40,136 nt of DNA from Acidobacteria bacterium RIFCSPLOWO2_12_FULL_65_11 (GTDB lineage: Bacteria > Acidobacteriota > Vicinamibacteria > Vicinamibacterales > CAVVIG01), in assembly GCA_001767495.1 (NCBI GenBank), contig MELA01000131.1, positions 1 through 40,136 of the forward strand, given 5' to 3'. Made by a program: the position numbers and the translations under genes. This document shows, piece after piece, positions 16,885-27,595 of the stretch; positions within the stretch are counted from its first letter, which is position 1, and every line of letters starts with the position of its first letter. The notes under the pieces were generated by a model. The model saw only the letters and a program-made list of their open reading frames with translations. It searched no databases and was not told where the DNA came from.

Positions 16885-17631
16885 ATGCACACACTCGTTT
16901 TGCTCCGCCACGGCGAAAGCACCTGGAACCAGGAGAACCGGTTCACCGGCTGGACCGACGTCGATCTGTCCGATCGCGGTCTGGCCGAGGCGCGGGAGGC
17001 GGGGCGGCTGCTCCGCGAGGGCGGGTACGTGTTCGACGTCGCGTACACGTCGGTACTCAAGCGCGCCATCCGGACACTGTGGATCACACTCGACGCGCTG
17101 GATCTGATGTGGATTCCGGTGGTGAACAGCTGGCGGCTGAACGAGCGCCACTACGGTGCGCTGCAGGGGCTCAACAAGGCGGAGACGGCGGCCAAGCACG
17201 GCGAGGCGCAGGTCAAGATCTGGCGCCGCAGCTACGACATCCCGCCGCCCGCGCTCACGGTCAACGACACGCAGCATCCGTCACGCGATCCGCGGTACGC
17301 CACGGTCGCGGCCAAGGATCTCCCGCTGACCGAATCGCTCAAAGACACCGTCGCGCGCTTCTTGCCCTACTGGCACGAGACGATCGCGCCGTCGATCGAA
17401 TCTGGCAAGCGCGTCCTCATCGCCGCACACGGCAACAGCCTTCGGGCGCTCGTGAAATATCTCGACAACATCTCAGAGTCGGACATCGTCGAGACGAACA
17501 TCCCGACCGGCATCCCGCTTGTCTACGAGCTGGACGACACGCTCAAGCCGATTCGACCTTATTACTACTTGGGGGATCCGGCGGCAGCCGCCGCCGCTGC
17601 CGCGCGCGTGGCCGCGCAGGGCAAACGGTGA
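16885..17631 (+). CDS. gpmA: 2,3-bisphosphoglycerate-dependent phosphoglycerate mutase
   Basis: The 248-residue enzyme interconverts 3- and 2-phosphoglycerate. It begins [20 protein letters not shown] with the phosphohistidine motif RHGES, followed by [10 protein letters not shown], the [11 protein letters not shown] segment, [13 protein letters not shown] and the second catalytic His in [16 protein letters not shown]. The ATG at 16885 is the family's usual start. The ten residues added by the ORF track come from a dispersed repeat. The tail ([15 protein letters not shown]) is Ala-rich. It directly follows eno and overlaps nothing. Confidence 0.96.
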   Translation: MHTLVLLRHGESTWNQENRFTGWTDVDLSDRGLAEAREAGRLLREGGYVFDVAYTSVLKRAIRTLWITLDALDLMWIPVVNSWRLNERHYGALQGLNKAETAAKHGEAQVKIWRRSYDIPPPALTVNDTQHPSRDPRYATVAAKDLPLTESLKDTVARFLPYWHETIAPSIESGKRVLIAAHGNSLRALVKYLDNISESDIVETNIPTGIPLVYELDDTLKPIRPYYYLGDPAAAAAAAARVAAQGKR

Positions 17632-17644
17632 TATTGCAGATCTC

Positions 17645-18562
17645 ATGACCTCGATGCCCCGTGTCCCTGTGATAGTCGCCCTCGCCTTGGCTGGCATATG
17701 TGTCGTGGCCTCGCCGCCAATGGCCGCCGCACAGCTGCCGCCCACGGACGTGACCGTCGCCGATGCGCGATCGCAGGGCGGCCTGAGCCTGACCGTTTTT
17801 TCGGCGACATCTCTTGGTTCGGAGGTGACTCCGTCGGTGCTGATCGGCGTCGAGGTCCACGGCCTGGCGGCGATGGTGGCTCCGCAGACCGATCTTCCGC
17901 GGCAACTCGAGCTGAACTATCTGGCTGAGAGCGGAGGCGCCGTGCTCGCGCGCCACGCCGTCGCCCTGCCTCTCACCGATGCCCAGACCGTGACGCGGGC
18001 CACCGAACAGGGCGCGCGCGTCCTTGCCAGGATTCCACTCTCGGCCGGCCGATACGCGCTGCGCGTGACCGCCCGCGACAGTGGCGATCGGCGAACAACG
18101 TCGGTGGTTCACGACCTCGATGTGCCCAACCTGATCGGGGCCCCTATCACAATGACCGATCTGGTGATGAGCGCATCGGGGGTGTCCGGCGTGACGTATC
18201 CGCAGCCCCAGGAAGACACACTTCTGCCGCTGGTTGGCCAACCGCCGACAGGTCGCCGCCAATTTTCGCGCGCCGAAAAACTCGAAGTGAACGCCGAGAT
18301 CTACGAGGCCCCGACCGACGATGGCTTCGGAGCCACCCTCAGCATCGCCACCAGCATCGTCACGCCCGAGGGTCGTGTCGTGCATGAGGCTGTCGACAGC
18401 GGCTCGAGCGAGACGCTCCCGAATGGCGTGTTTGGATACCAGCACTACACGCTGGTGCCGATTGCGACGCTCCCGCCCGGCCCCTACATCCTGCGGGTGA
18501 GCGTGTCGGTGGACGGGGCCGCATGGACCTCTCGGTCGGTGCCAATTACAGTCGAGCCGTGA
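17645..18562 (+). CDS. Secreted beta-rich protein of unknown function
   Basis: A 305-residue protein whose signal peptide (MTSMPRVPVIVALALAGICV ... ending PPMAAAQ) supports ATG 17645, 13 nt after gpmA. The ORF-track start at 17519 lies inside gpmA. The body is a run of beta-sandwich-like segments (LSAGRYALRVTARDSGD, LPPGPYILRVSVSVDG, RSVPITVEP) resembling the non-VWA half of acidobacterial exported VWA proteins, but no VWA MIDAS motif is present. Probably co-transcribed with gpmA by position only. Function unknown. Confidence 0.72.
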   Translation: MTSMPRVPVIVALALAGICVVASPPMAAAQLPPTDVTVADARSQGGLSLTVFSATSLGSEVTPSVLIGVEVHGLAAMVAPQTDLPRQLELNYLAESGGAVLARHAVALPLTDAQTVTRATEQGARVLARIPLSAGRYALRVTARDSGDRRTTSVVHDLDVPNLIGAPITMTDLVMSASGVSGVTYPQPQEDTLLPLVGQPPTGRRQFSRAEKLEVNAEIYEAPTDDGFGATLSIATSIVTPEGRVVHEAVDSGSSETLPNGVFGYQHYTLVPIATLPPGPYILRVSVSVDGAAWTSRSVPITVEP

Positions 18563-18568
18563 AGTGAT

Positions 18569-18596
18569 GGTTGCGGATTGTCGATTGCGGATTGCC
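18569..18596 (+). repeat. 7-nt-periodic GATTG repeat (locus 1)
   Basis: GGTTGCG, GATTGTC, GATTGCG, GATTGCC are four consecutive 7-nt units in the spacer upstream of the small gene at 18683. Confidence 0.7.
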
Positions 18597-18671
18597 GTGC
18601 ATCCTCGACGCCCTCGAATCAGGAAAGCAGCAACTCGGCCGCCGTCAGGTTCTGGCGGATGAATCACGAAT

Positions 18672-18677
18672 TATAAT
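18672..18677 (+). promoter_or_regulatory. Candidate -10 box for a leaderless transcript
   Basis: A perfect TATAAT ends five bases before ATG 18683, so transcription would start at or next to the start codon. No good -35 hexamer is visible. Confidence 0.4.
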
Positions 18678-18682
18678 CTGGC

Positions 18683-18886
18683 ATGCCTACCATTCCCGCG
18701 GACTGGCGGCAGGAATTTGAAGCGGCCGCGCGGCGGCCGCTGGCCACGCGCCTGCGCTACGCCTTCATTCACACGTACAAGCCAGTCCTCGATGACGCGC
18801 CGTATCGCGCGTTTTCGACGCTGGAGGAATATCGCCGGTGGTGCGACAGCCACCTGCCGCCGTGGCTCGGCTATGGCCGCGTTTGA
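18683..18886 (+). CDS. Small protein paired with a nucleotidyltransferase-like gene
   Basis: A 67-residue protein with no signal peptide and a distinctive C-terminus (EYRRWCDSHLPPWLGYGRV). Its stop overlaps the next start (18873) by 14 nt, so the two genes are translationally coupled. Small proteins of this kind preceding nucleotidyltransferase-like proteins look like two-gene modules of the toxin-antitoxin or HEPN/MNT type, but I cannot assign a biochemical role. No Shine-Dalgarno is evident, and a TATAAT lies five bases upstream. Confidence 0.68.
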   Translation: MPTIPADWRQEFEAAARRPLATRLRYAFIHTYKPVLDDAPYRAFSTLEEYRRWCDSHLPPWLGYGRV

Positions 18887-19175
18887 ATACCGTCAGGCGA
18901 CCGAGATCAGGGACGCGCTCGCCCGCCACGGCGTGAAGTACCTGTTCATCGGTAAATCCGGCGCCATCCTGCTCGGATTTCCAGATACGACGCAGGACGC
19001 CGATCTGTTCGTCGAAAAGTCGCCGGCCAACGGCCGCGCCCTGGCGGATGCGCTGCAGGAGCTCGGGTTCGCGTTAACAGAGGACGCCTGCCAGCGCCGC
19101 TTCGGACTTTTCTCCAGACACCGCTTGACCAGATCGTGTAGCCGAGGATTCAGCCGGCCCTTGTTGTCCTTTTAA
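18873..19175 (+). pseudogene. Truncated nucleotidyltransferase-like protein (DUF6036-type)
   Basis: Residues 1-70 (IRDALARHGVKYLFIGKSGA, LLGFPDTTQDADLFVEKSP, LADALQELGFALTE) match the start of nucleotidyltransferase-like proteins of the DUF6036/AbiEii-type superfamily, with the D-x-D pair DADLF. After about codon 70 homology stops and the remaining 30 residues (RRFGLFSRHRLTRSCSRG) are translated from what is, on the other strand, a kinase-tail fragment. Full-length relatives are roughly twice as long, so this is a truncated gene. Confidence 0.65.
19086..19168 (-). pseudogene. Scrap of a Ser/Thr protein kinase C-terminus
   Basis: Read on the minus strand, this 83-nt piece gives NPRLHDLVKRCLEKSPKRRW then QA, the subdomain XI signature of bacterial eukaryotic-type kinases (xxLIxRCLEKDPKRRW). 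No other kinase part is nearby. It explains the abrupt end of the nucleotidyltransferase-like gene on the other strand. Confidence 0.6.
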
Positions 19176-19204
19176 CTTTTCAGTTCTAACTTCTAACTTT
19201 CTTT

Positions 19205-19516
19205 CTACTCCACGGGCTCCGTGGTTTCGTCGGCCGCGATCCTGAGCGAGCGAAGGAAGCGGCGATCGTTGGTCGTCACTTCGAAGGTGCGCCGCGGCTG
19301 GACCTCGCGGGCAGGGCGCGCGGCAGCCGATGCCTTGGTCAGCGCCGCCGACTGCGAGCGGCTGACGAATCCGACGACGGCCTCGAGCGATACTTTCATC
19401 TCAAATCCCGCCGCGCGTGCCTTCTCGCGGCACGCCTCCACTTGCGGATTTTCTGCGACCGCGGCGGCAATCGCGTCGGCCAGCTCTCGCGCGAACCGAT
19501 TCACGACGTCGTCCAT
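19205..19516 (-). CDS. Small protein of unknown function
   Basis: A 103-residue soluble protein starting MDDVVNRFARELADAIAAAV with a helical first half (ENPQVEACREKARAAGFEM) and a basic linker (AARPAREVQPRRTFEVTTND), ending RFLRSLRIAADETTEPVE. A purine-rich GGAGGAAG lies a few bases before the ATG, which supports translation. I do not recognise a family. It faces away from the ABC ATPase gene that follows. Confidence 0.6.
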   Translation of the reverse strand: MDDVVNRFARELADAIAAAVAENPQVEACREKARAAGFEMKVSLEAVVGFVSRSQSAALTKASAAARPAREVQPRRTFEVTTNDRRFLRSLRIAADETTEPVE

Positions 19517-19761
19517 CCTGCTTCCTCCCTCACGCCGCCGGGCCGGGAGCCGGGGCGCTTCCCAATCCGAAGCTGTCTACACCAGGGCGGTGAGCAGGGA
19601 TCGGGGGCCTGAGGTGTGCATCTAGAGTCTGAAAAACCCTTGTAGGTACGCGTGAGTCTAAAGCCGGAGACGCCGATCTGTCAAGGACTTACAGACACAC
19701 TTTCGCCAGACTCGGGTACAATCGCCCCCAATATGAATTGTGGGATTGCAGGATTGCAGGG
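19517..19761. promoter_or_regulatory. Divergent spacer with candidate promoter and 10-codon uORF
   Basis: TACAAT at 19717-19722 is a plausible -10. ATG 19733 opens a 10-codon ORF over ATTGCAGGATTGCAGG-type short repeats, and its TGA overlaps the TTG proposed as the ABC ATPase start (TTGA at 19762-19765). The rest of the spacer shows no gene. Confidence 0.35.
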
Positions 19762-20829
19762 TTGAAGAACACTGATCCGGTCCTCGCCGTTGAACATCTG
19801 ACCACGGTGTTCGACCTTTCGACCGGACCGGCGCCCGCGGTCGACGCGGTGAGCTTCCAGATCCGCGCCGGCGAAACGCTCGGGCTGGTGGGGGAATCCG
19901 GCAGCGGCAAGTCGGTGACGGCGCTGTCGATCATGCGGCTCGTCGAACCGCCCGGACGCATCACAGGCGGCCGCGTTCGATTCAAGGGTCGCGATCTGCT
20001 GGCACTCGCCGAATCGGAGATGCGTGAGGTGCGCGGCGCAGACATCGCACTGATTTTCCAGGAGCCGATGACGGCGCTCAACCCGGTCTTCACGATCGGC
20101 GACCAGATTGCCGAGACGCTCGTCGTCCACGGCCGCTCGACGTGGCGCGCAGCGATGGTCCACGCGGTGGAGCTGCTCGAAGCGGTTCGCATCCCTGACG
20201 CACCGTCGCACCTCAACGACTACCCGCATCAGCTGTCAGGCGGGATGCGACAGAGAGTGCTCATCGCCATGGCGCTCGCCTGCAAGCCCTCGCTCGTCAT
20301 CGCCGACGAGCCAACCACGGCGCTCGACGTCACGATCCAGGCCCAGATTCTGGACTTGCTGCGCGAGATGAAATCGGCTTTCAACCTCTCGCTGCTGTTC
20401 ATCACGCACGATCTCGGCGTCATCGCCGAGACTGCCGACCGCGTCGCCATCATGTACGCCGGCCGCATCGTCGAGGAAGGTCCCGTCCGATCGATACTTC
20501 GCGACCCGAAGCATCCCTACACGCGGGGCCTGCTCGCGTCGATTCCTGGAGGCGTGCCGGGCGAGCGGCTGCGCGCGATTGAAGGATCGGTGCCCGCGCT
20601 TGGCGCCCTTCCGCCGGGCTGCGCCTTCAATCCACGGTGCCCCGATCGCTTCGAGCCGTGCACATCCGCGCCGCCGCCCGAGTACCCGGTCGACCCGAAT
20701 CATGGCGCGCGCTGTTATCTGTACGATCCAGGCACCAGCCACCGGCCTTCGCTCTCCGAGCTTCGGCCAGGCTCGCCGGAGCGCCAAAGGCGCGAAGGCG
20801 GCCAGCCGCCAGCCACTACTCGACGCTGA
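19762..20829 (+). CDS. Oligo/dipeptide ABC transporter ATPase, DppD/OppD-like
   Basis: About 355 residues. The ATPase shows Walker [10 protein letters not shown]-loop [10 protein letters not shown], signature LSGGMRQRV, Walker [12 protein letters not shown], the H-loop and the C-terminal oligopeptide-transporter extension with the Cys cluster ([15 protein letters not shown]). It would energise peptide uptake together with the DppF-like subunit, to which it is fused by a TGATG overlap. I prefer TTG 19762 ([12 protein letters not shown]). TTG 19738 is the ORF-track choice. The last 25 residues ([17 protein letters not shown]) come from a dispersed repeat inserted in the coding end. No permease or binding protein is adjacent. 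Confidence 0.88.
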   Translation: MKNTDPVLAVEHLTTVFDLSTGPAPAVDAVSFQIRAGETLGLVGESGSGKSVTALSIMRLVEPPGRITGGRVRFKGRDLLALAESEMREVRGADIALIFQEPMTALNPVFTIGDQIAETLVVHGRSTWRAAMVHAVELLEAVRIPDAPSHLNDYPHQLSGGMRQRVLIAMALACKPSLVIADEPTTALDVTIQAQILDLLREMKSAFNLSLLFITHDLGVIAETADRVAIMYAGRIVEEGPVRSILRDPKHPYTRGLLASIPGGVPGERLRAIEGSVPALGALPPGCAFNPRCPDRFEPCTSAPPPEYPVDPNHGARCYLYDPGTSHRPSLSELRPGSPERQRREGGQPPATTRR

Positions 20830-21707
20830 TGCCCCTGGTTGAAGTCTCGCATCTCGTCAAGCACTTCCATCGCGGCACGCGACTCTTCAGCGCCGGCACG
20901 CTCGTCAAAGCCGTCGACGATGTGAGCTTCAGCATTGAGGAAGGCGAGACGTTCGGACTGGTGGGTGAATCGGGCAGCGGCAAGACGACGATGGGGCGTT
21001 GCATCCTACGGCTCGTCGAGCCGACATCGGGCGACGTGAGGTTTCGCGGAGAGAACGTGCTCGCGTTCTCCAAGCCGCGCCTTCGCGCAACGCGGCGCCA
21101 GATGCAGATCGTCTTTCAGGATCCCTACTCCTCGCTCAATCCGCGGATGCGGGCCCGCCAGATCGTCGAGGAGCCGCTCATCATTCACGGGCTCGGGAAT
21201 CGGACAACGCGGCGCGAGCGGGTCGCGGAGCTCTTTCGTCTGGTCGGCCTTGATCCGGCGCATCTCGATCGATACCCACACCAGTTCAGTGGCGGCCAGC
21301 GTCAGCGCATTGGGCTGGCGCGGGCGATTGCGCTCAACCCCTCGTTTGTCATCCTTGACGAGCCGGTCTCCTCCCTGGACGTGTCGGTGCAGGCGCAGGT
21401 GGTCAATCTGCTGATGGATCTTCAGCAGCAGTTGAAGCTCACGTATCTCTTCATCGCGCACGACCTGCGGCTGGTCGAACATATCTGCAACCGCGTCGCG
21501 GTGATGTATCTGGGAAAGATCGTCGAGCTCGCCCCGACGCAGGCGTTATTCGCCGCGCCGCAGCATCCGTACACGCGCGCGCTCCTGTCAGCCATCCCGG
21601 TCGTCGATCCCGACGCCCCGCGGCAGCGAATCACACTCGATCCGGCGCTCGTTAATCGAGACGCCGTGCTGCGAGAAATCTCGCCGCAACACTTCGCGGC
21701 GGTGTAA
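20829..21707 (+). CDS. Oligo/dipeptide ABC transporter ATPase, DppF/OppF-like
   Basis: A 292-residue ATPase starting [16 protein letters not shown], with Walker [10 protein letters not shown]-loop [12 protein letters not shown], signature [14 protein letters not shown], Walker [13 protein letters not shown] and the [19 protein letters not shown] switch region. The ATG at 20829 overlaps the stop of the DppD-like gene by one base. The ORF-track start 64 codons upstream lies inside that gene. It is slightly shorter than typical DppF (about 320) because the C-terminal Cys-rich extension is reduced. Permease subunits must lie elsewhere. Confidence 0.9.
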   Translation: MPLVEVSHLVKHFHRGTRLFSAGTLVKAVDDVSFSIEEGETFGLVGESGSGKTTMGRCILRLVEPTSGDVRFRGENVLAFSKPRLRATRRQMQIVFQDPYSSLNPRMRARQIVEEPLIIHGLGNRTTRRERVAELFRLVGLDPAHLDRYPHQFSGGQRQRIGLARAIALNPSFVILDEPVSSLDVSVQAQVVNLLMDLQQQLKLTYLFIAHDLRLVEHICNRVAVMYLGKIVELAPTQALFAAPQHPYTRALLSAIPVVDPDAPRQRITLDPALVNRDAVLREISPQHFAAV

Positions 21708-21731
21708 TCGCCAGTCGCCAGTCCCCGGAGA

Positions 21732-22418
21732 CTACGCCGCCCGGCGTACGTCGTTTTCGACTTGTCCGTCGCGAATGTAAACGGTGCGGTAGGCGAAGGA
21801 GGCGACGTCAGCCTCGTGCGTGACGATGATGATCGTGTTGCCGGCCTTGTGGAGGCGCTCGAAGAGGTGCATGATTTCGGCGCCGGTCTTCGAGTCGAGA
21901 TTGCCGGTCGGCTCATCGGCGAGCAGGATCGACGGGTTGTTGACGAGCGCACGCGCGATGGCCACGCGCTGGCGCTGGCCGCCGGAGAGCTCGTTGGGAC
22001 GATGCGTCATGCGCGAGGTCAGCTCGACCTTGTCGATCGCGGCCTTCGCGCGCTCCTGCCGCTCTTTCGCGGGCACGCCGGCGTAGACCAGCGGCAGCTC
22101 GACGTTGTGCAGCGCCGTCGCGCGCGGTAGCAGATTGAAGGTCTGGAAGACGAAGCCGATCTCCTCGTTGCGAATCCGGGCCAGCTCGTTGTCGTTCATC
22201 TGGCCGACTTGCTTCCCGTTGAGCAGGTACGAGCCTTTGGTCGGCGTGTCGAGACAGCCAATGAGATTCATCAACGTCGACTTGCCCGACCCCGATGGCC
22301 CCATGATGGCGACGTACTCGCCGCGCTCCATCTGAATCGTGACGCCCCGGAGCGCGTGGATCTCCTCCGCGCCCATCACATACGTCTTCCAAAGGTCGAT
22401 GGTTTCGATGAGTGCCAT
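21732..22418 (-). CDS. MacB/LolD-type ABC transporter ATPase
   Basis: A 228-residue ATPase with Walker [29 protein letters not shown] (typical of MacB/LolD/FtsE-type proteins), signature [15 protein letters not shown] and Walker [16 protein letters not shown]. Members power mechanotransmission exporters of lipoproteins, peptides or macrolides, in partnership with a FtsX/MacB-fold permease. No such permease lies beside it (upstream is a cupin gene, downstream the convergent DppF-like gene), so it is an orphan subunit in this window. Confidence 0.9.
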   Translation of the reverse strand: MALIETIDLWKTYVMGAEEIHALRGVTIQMERGEYVAIMGPSGSGKSTLMNLIGCLDTPTKGSYLLNGKQVGQMNDNELARIRNEEIGFVFQTFNLLPRATALHNVELPLVYAGVPAKERQERAKAAIDKVELTSRMTHRPNELSGGQRQRVAIARALVNNPSILLADEPTGNLDSKTGAEIMHLFERLHKAGNTIIIVTHEADVASFAYRTVYIRDGQVENDVRRAA

Positions 22419-22510
22419 GGTCCTTAGAGTAGACGAGCCCCCGCCACAACACGTTCCCCAATCGGGCTCAAGCGCTTCAATCCCTCTTGTCTACCAACGC
22501 GAACCGACGC

Positions 22511-23128
22511 CTACTGACCGCGCGGAGCGGGTCTTGATAAGTACGCGTTCGAGGCCGCCTGGTCTTTGAGCGGCGTGACCTTGTCAGGATCGATACGAAC
22601 CATCAGATAGTCGATGTGATCGTCGATCCTGGTGAACCAGTGGCCCGTGCCCGCTGGAATGACCACGACGTCTCCCGTCTTGACCTGGTAGGCCACGCCG
22701 TTTCGAATATCCGATCCGTTGTTCCCCGGCCCGTTGAACTCGCGGACCGTCTGCAACGTCGCCGGACGCCGCTGCCGGTTGACGATATCCGGACCCAGGA
22801 CGAGCGTGGCCGAGCCGTCGATGACGTGGTAGACCTCGCTGACCTGATCGTGTTCGGCGACCGAGTCCGGCGCGGGGGCGTCCAGCTTCCCACGATGGAC
22901 CATGCCGATGCCGATGTGCGCCTTTCCAATCTCAATATCTCGCACCTGCTGATCGGTCAGTCTCTCCTCGATCGCCTTCTTCGTGTAGGCCTGCAGTTCG
23001 GAGACGGGGATGTGGTATCCGGGGCACATACTGCACGTCGGCTGCGGGTCGGTGGGGTTGATTCTCCCCTGTGCCAGCGCGGCGACCACACCGACCGCCA
23101 CGACCATTCCCACCAGGCTGTTCCTCAT
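22511..23128 (-). CDS. Secreted cupin-domain protein
   Basis: A 205-residue protein with a signal peptide (MRNSLVGMVVAVGVVAALAQ) and a CSMCPGYHIP segment, then a cupin barrel: EVYHVIDGSATLVLG (motif 1) and GDVVVIPAGTGHWF (motif 2), so a metal-binding beta-barrel in the periplasm. The ATG at 23128 has GGGAGG six bases upstream. The ORF-track start 70 codons upstream has no such support. It follows the NHL-repeat gene by 31 nt, likely as an operon. The substrate is unknown, and both proteins may act on the same secreted metabolite. Confidence 0.82.
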   Translation of the reverse strand: MRNSLVGMVVAVGVVAALAQGRINPTDPQPTCSMCPGYHIPVSELQAYTKKAIEERLTDQQVRDIEIGKAHIGIGMVHRGKLDAPAPDSVAEHDQVSEVYHVIDGSATLVLGPDIVNRQRRPATLQTVREFNGPGNNGSDIRNGVAYQVKTGDVVVIPAGTGHWFTRIDDHIDYLMVRIDPDKVTPLKDQAASNAYLSRPAPRGQ

Positions 23129-23159
23129 CTCTGCCTCCCGGGCTGGTGAAGCCCGCGCG

Positions 23160-24350
23160 CTACGGCGTCGGAGGCCAGAGCACGCCCTGCACGGCTCTCG
23201 TGACCGGCCCCACGCCTTTGTAAAGGAAACGCTGCACGCGCGCGCCCGTATACGTCTCGGTCGCGTACAGGTTGCCCCGCGAGTCGGTATCCAGGTTATG
23301 GACGCCGAAGAACTGCCCAGGCTGCCGTCCTCCGTCACCGAAGCCCGTCAGGACTTCGAGCGTGCTGCGCAGGACGATGCTAACCTTCTCGTCCACGCCG
23401 TTGGCCATGTAAATGTAGGTCTGCTGCGGGTCTCTCGAGAAGGTCATGTCCCAGACCGAACCGGACCGAAGCGTCCGGTTGTCGAAAAACGCCTCCTTCA
23501 CGAACGTGCCGTCTGTTCGGAAGACCTGAACACGATCGTTCACCCGGTCGCACACGTAGACCAAGCCGTCCTTCGAGACAATCGTGCAGTGCACGGTGTT
23601 GAAATGCCTCGATGGCGCCGCGTCAGGACTGTACGGCGGAACCGGCGAGTCGTCCGGTTTGCTGCCGTACGCGCCCCAGTGCCGCTTGTACTGGCCAGTC
23701 TCCCTATCGAGCACGACGATCCGGCGGTTGCCATAGCCGTCGGCGATATAGACTTCGTTCGCGGAGGGATCCTCGTAGATCTTCGCGGGCCGCCAGAAGT
23801 TTTCGAGGTCGTTGCTCCCGTTATGCGTGCCCTGACGGCCTATCTGCAGGAGGAACCTCCCGGTCCGGTCGAATTTCAGGATCTGCGTGTCCGTGTTTCC
23901 GTTTCCGCCAATCCAGACATTGCCCCTGGAATCGACCGTGATGCCATGGTTGCTCTCCGGCCACTGGTAGCCTGCTCCCGGACCGCCCCAGGAGCCGACG
24001 AGGTTGCCGGCCTGATCGAATTCCAGAACGGGAGGGGCGACTTTGCAGCACACGCCGATCGGCGGCGTGAACTCGGCGGCCTTCAAGTTGTCTTCCACCG
24101 TCTGCGGTCGATGGATGATCCAGACGTGATCCTGGGCATCGACCGACAGGCCAATCGTCGATCCGAGGACCCAGTGATTCGGCAGCGGCTTGGGCCAGAA
24201 CGGATCCACTTCGAAGATCGGGGCCCCAGCCGGTGCACGGGCCTGCGTGAGCAGGCTGGACGGGGATGCTGTGGCGAGCGGCGCGTGCGGTATGCAGAGC
24301 ACGCCAGCGAGCGCGACCAGGATCAAGCCGACAGAACGTGCAGGGTTCAT
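23160..24350 (-). CDS. Secreted NHL-repeat beta-propeller protein
   Basis: About 396 residues from MNPARSVGLILVALAGVLCI, with GGGAGGGAGCG just upstream of the ATG. Repeats such as GITVDSRGNVWIGGNG, ILKFDRTGRFLLQIGRQG, VYIADGYGNRRIVVLD and VYVCDRVNDRVQVFRTDGTF are NHL propeller blades, resembling the lyase half of peptidylglycine alpha-amidating monooxygenase. Bacterial homologues are usually exported and bind ligands, and catalysis is not assured. It is the first gene of a likely two-gene operon with the cupin. Confidence 0.85.
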   Translation of the reverse strand: MNPARSVGLILVALAGVLCIPHAPLATASPSSLLTQARAPAGAPIFEVDPFWPKPLPNHWVLGSTIGLSVDAQDHVWIIHRPQTVEDNLKAAEFTPPIGVCCKVAPPVLEFDQAGNLVGSWGGPGAGYQWPESNHGITVDSRGNVWIGGNGNTDTQILKFDRTGRFLLQIGRQGTHNGSNDLENFWRPAKIYEDPSANEVYIADGYGNRRIVVLDRETGQYKRHWGAYGSKPDDSPVPPYSPDAAPSRHFNTVHCTIVSKDGLVYVCDRVNDRVQVFRTDGTFVKEAFFDNRTLRSGSVWDMTFSRDPQQTYIYMANGVDEKVSIVLRSTLEVLTGFGDGGRQPGQFFGVHNLDTDSRGNLYATETYTGARVQRFLYKGVGPVTRAVQGVLWPPTP

Positions 24351-24388
24351 CGCTCCCTCCCCGTTAGTTCGTCCCACGAGACTGCTGA

Positions 24389-26428
<2,040 letters not shown>

Positions 26429-26449
26429 CCGGCCGATTCTATGCCATTT

Positions 26450-26504
26450 GTAGGCCGGGTCCTTTCGGACCCGGCTGAAGGCGGGTCCAAAAGGACCGCC
26501 CTAC
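26450..26504. repeat. Pair of GGTCC-type palindromes, related repeat family
   Basis: GTAGGCCGGGTCCTTTCGGA (then CCCGGC, 26450-26475) and GCGGGTCCAAAAGGACCGCC (then CTAC, 26481-26504) are each palindromic and inverted relative to one another. The terminal CTA provides the stop codon of the TPR gene (26501-26503). Confidence 0.75.
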
Positions 26505-27595
26505 GCGCCACCCAATGCCGCGAGCCTGGCCCGCACGCGTGCCACCAGATCGGCATGCGTGACCGCGCCCAGCTTGAGGAACGCGCGATAGTGCTCGATG
26601 GCCATGGACACCTCGCCGGCTTCGTCGGCCACCAGGGCGAGGTTATAGTGCGCGCCGGGGCTGCGGGCGTCGACGCTCACGGCGCGCAGCAGCAAGTCTC
26701 GCGCGTCCGCGCCTCGGCCGCCGGCCTTCTGCACGAGGGCGAGGTTGACGATCGACTCGACATTGCGCGGATCGGCGGCGAGCGCGACGCGAAATTCGGC
26801 CGCGGCCGCGTCGAGCCGGTTCGACCCCATCAGGGCGACGCCGAGATTGTTGTGCGCCCGGACGTACTTGGGGTCGATCTCGATCGCCCTCTGGAATTCC
26901 CTGATGGCCTGGTCGAGCTGACCGCGCTCTCGATAGACCAGTCCCACGTTGTTGTGGACTTCTGCGCTCGAATCGTTCTGATCGAGGAGCACGCGGTACT
27001 GCGTAAGCGCGTTGTCGAAGTCGCTGATGCGCTGGTAGTACAACGCGAGACCGAAATGATCCGTCGGTGGCGCTGTAGGGCCGGGTGCCGGCGTGGACGC
27101 CGCGGGTACGTCGGGCTCGCGCGGGACGGGCGACCGCGGTGTGGACGCGCGCGGCGGCGGCACAGGCGCGCTCGGCACCTGCGGGGACCGGCGGGTGGTC
27201 GGCGCCGTGGTCGAGGGAGATTCAGGAGTCGCCGATGGCGTGGCTACCGGCAGCGGGGACGCAGGCTGCGTCGTCTCGGGCCGCGCCGGTTCGACGACCG
27301 TCGTCGAAGGGACCGTCGGCGGCGGCGGCGGGGCAGACGCCGTGCGCTGGGCGGCCGGACGCCCGGGCGGCGCGGGCGAAAAGATCGCGACGATGACCCA
27401 CAGCCCGACAAAACCGAGCGCGACGGCGATGCCCGCGTAGGCGATGAGCCTGTTCGGTGTGAGACCGCCCGATCCGGCTCGTCGCCGGTAGCCGAGCGTA
27501 GCGAGCACTCGATCGGTTCGCGCCGTCTGCGCGGACGGGTCGTCGTACTCGCGCGCCGCCGAGCGGCGTCTGAGCGCATCCAGAATCAGGCTCAC
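26501..27595 (-). CDS. MshN-like TPR protein of pilus/secretion system
   Basis: The 364-residue protein opens MSLILDALRRRSAAREYDD, the N-terminal signature of GspB/MshN proteins, followed by a TM helix (about 50-70, LIAYAGIAVALGFVGLWVIV), a Pro/Thr/Ala-rich periplasmic linker (about 75-170) and four or five TPR units (ALYYQRISDFDNALTQYRVL, NVGLVYRERGQLDQAIREFQ, NNLGVALMGSNRLDAAAAEF, YNLALVADEAGEVSMAIEHY). The GTG start overlaps the ATPase stop (GTGA). Gene order secretin, ATPase, TPR matches mshL-mshM-mshN of MSHA pilus loci. Confidence 0.82.
   Translation of the reverse strand: MSLILDALRRRSAAREYDDPSAQTARTDRVLATLGYRRRAGSGGLTPNRLIAYAGIAVALGFVGLWVIVAIFSPAPPGRPAAQRTASAPPPPPTVPSTTVVEPARPETTQPASPLPVATPSATPESPSTTAPTTRRSPQVPSAPVPPPRASTPRSPVPREPDVPAASTPAPGPTAPPTDHFGLALYYQRISDFDNALTQYRVLLDQNDSSAEVHNNVGLVYRERGQLDQAIREFQRAIEIDPKYVRAHNNLGVALMGSNRLDAAAAEFRVALAADPRNVESIVNLALVQKAGGRGADARDLLLRAVSVDARSPGAHYNLALVADEAGEVSMAIEHYRAFLKLGAVTHADLVARVRARLAALGGA

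Noticed and set aside
20637-20828. Longer N-terminus of the DppF-like ATPase in the ORF track
   Set aside because: It lies in another frame of the upstream ATPase. The ATG at 20829 fits the family start and gives a TGATG coupling.
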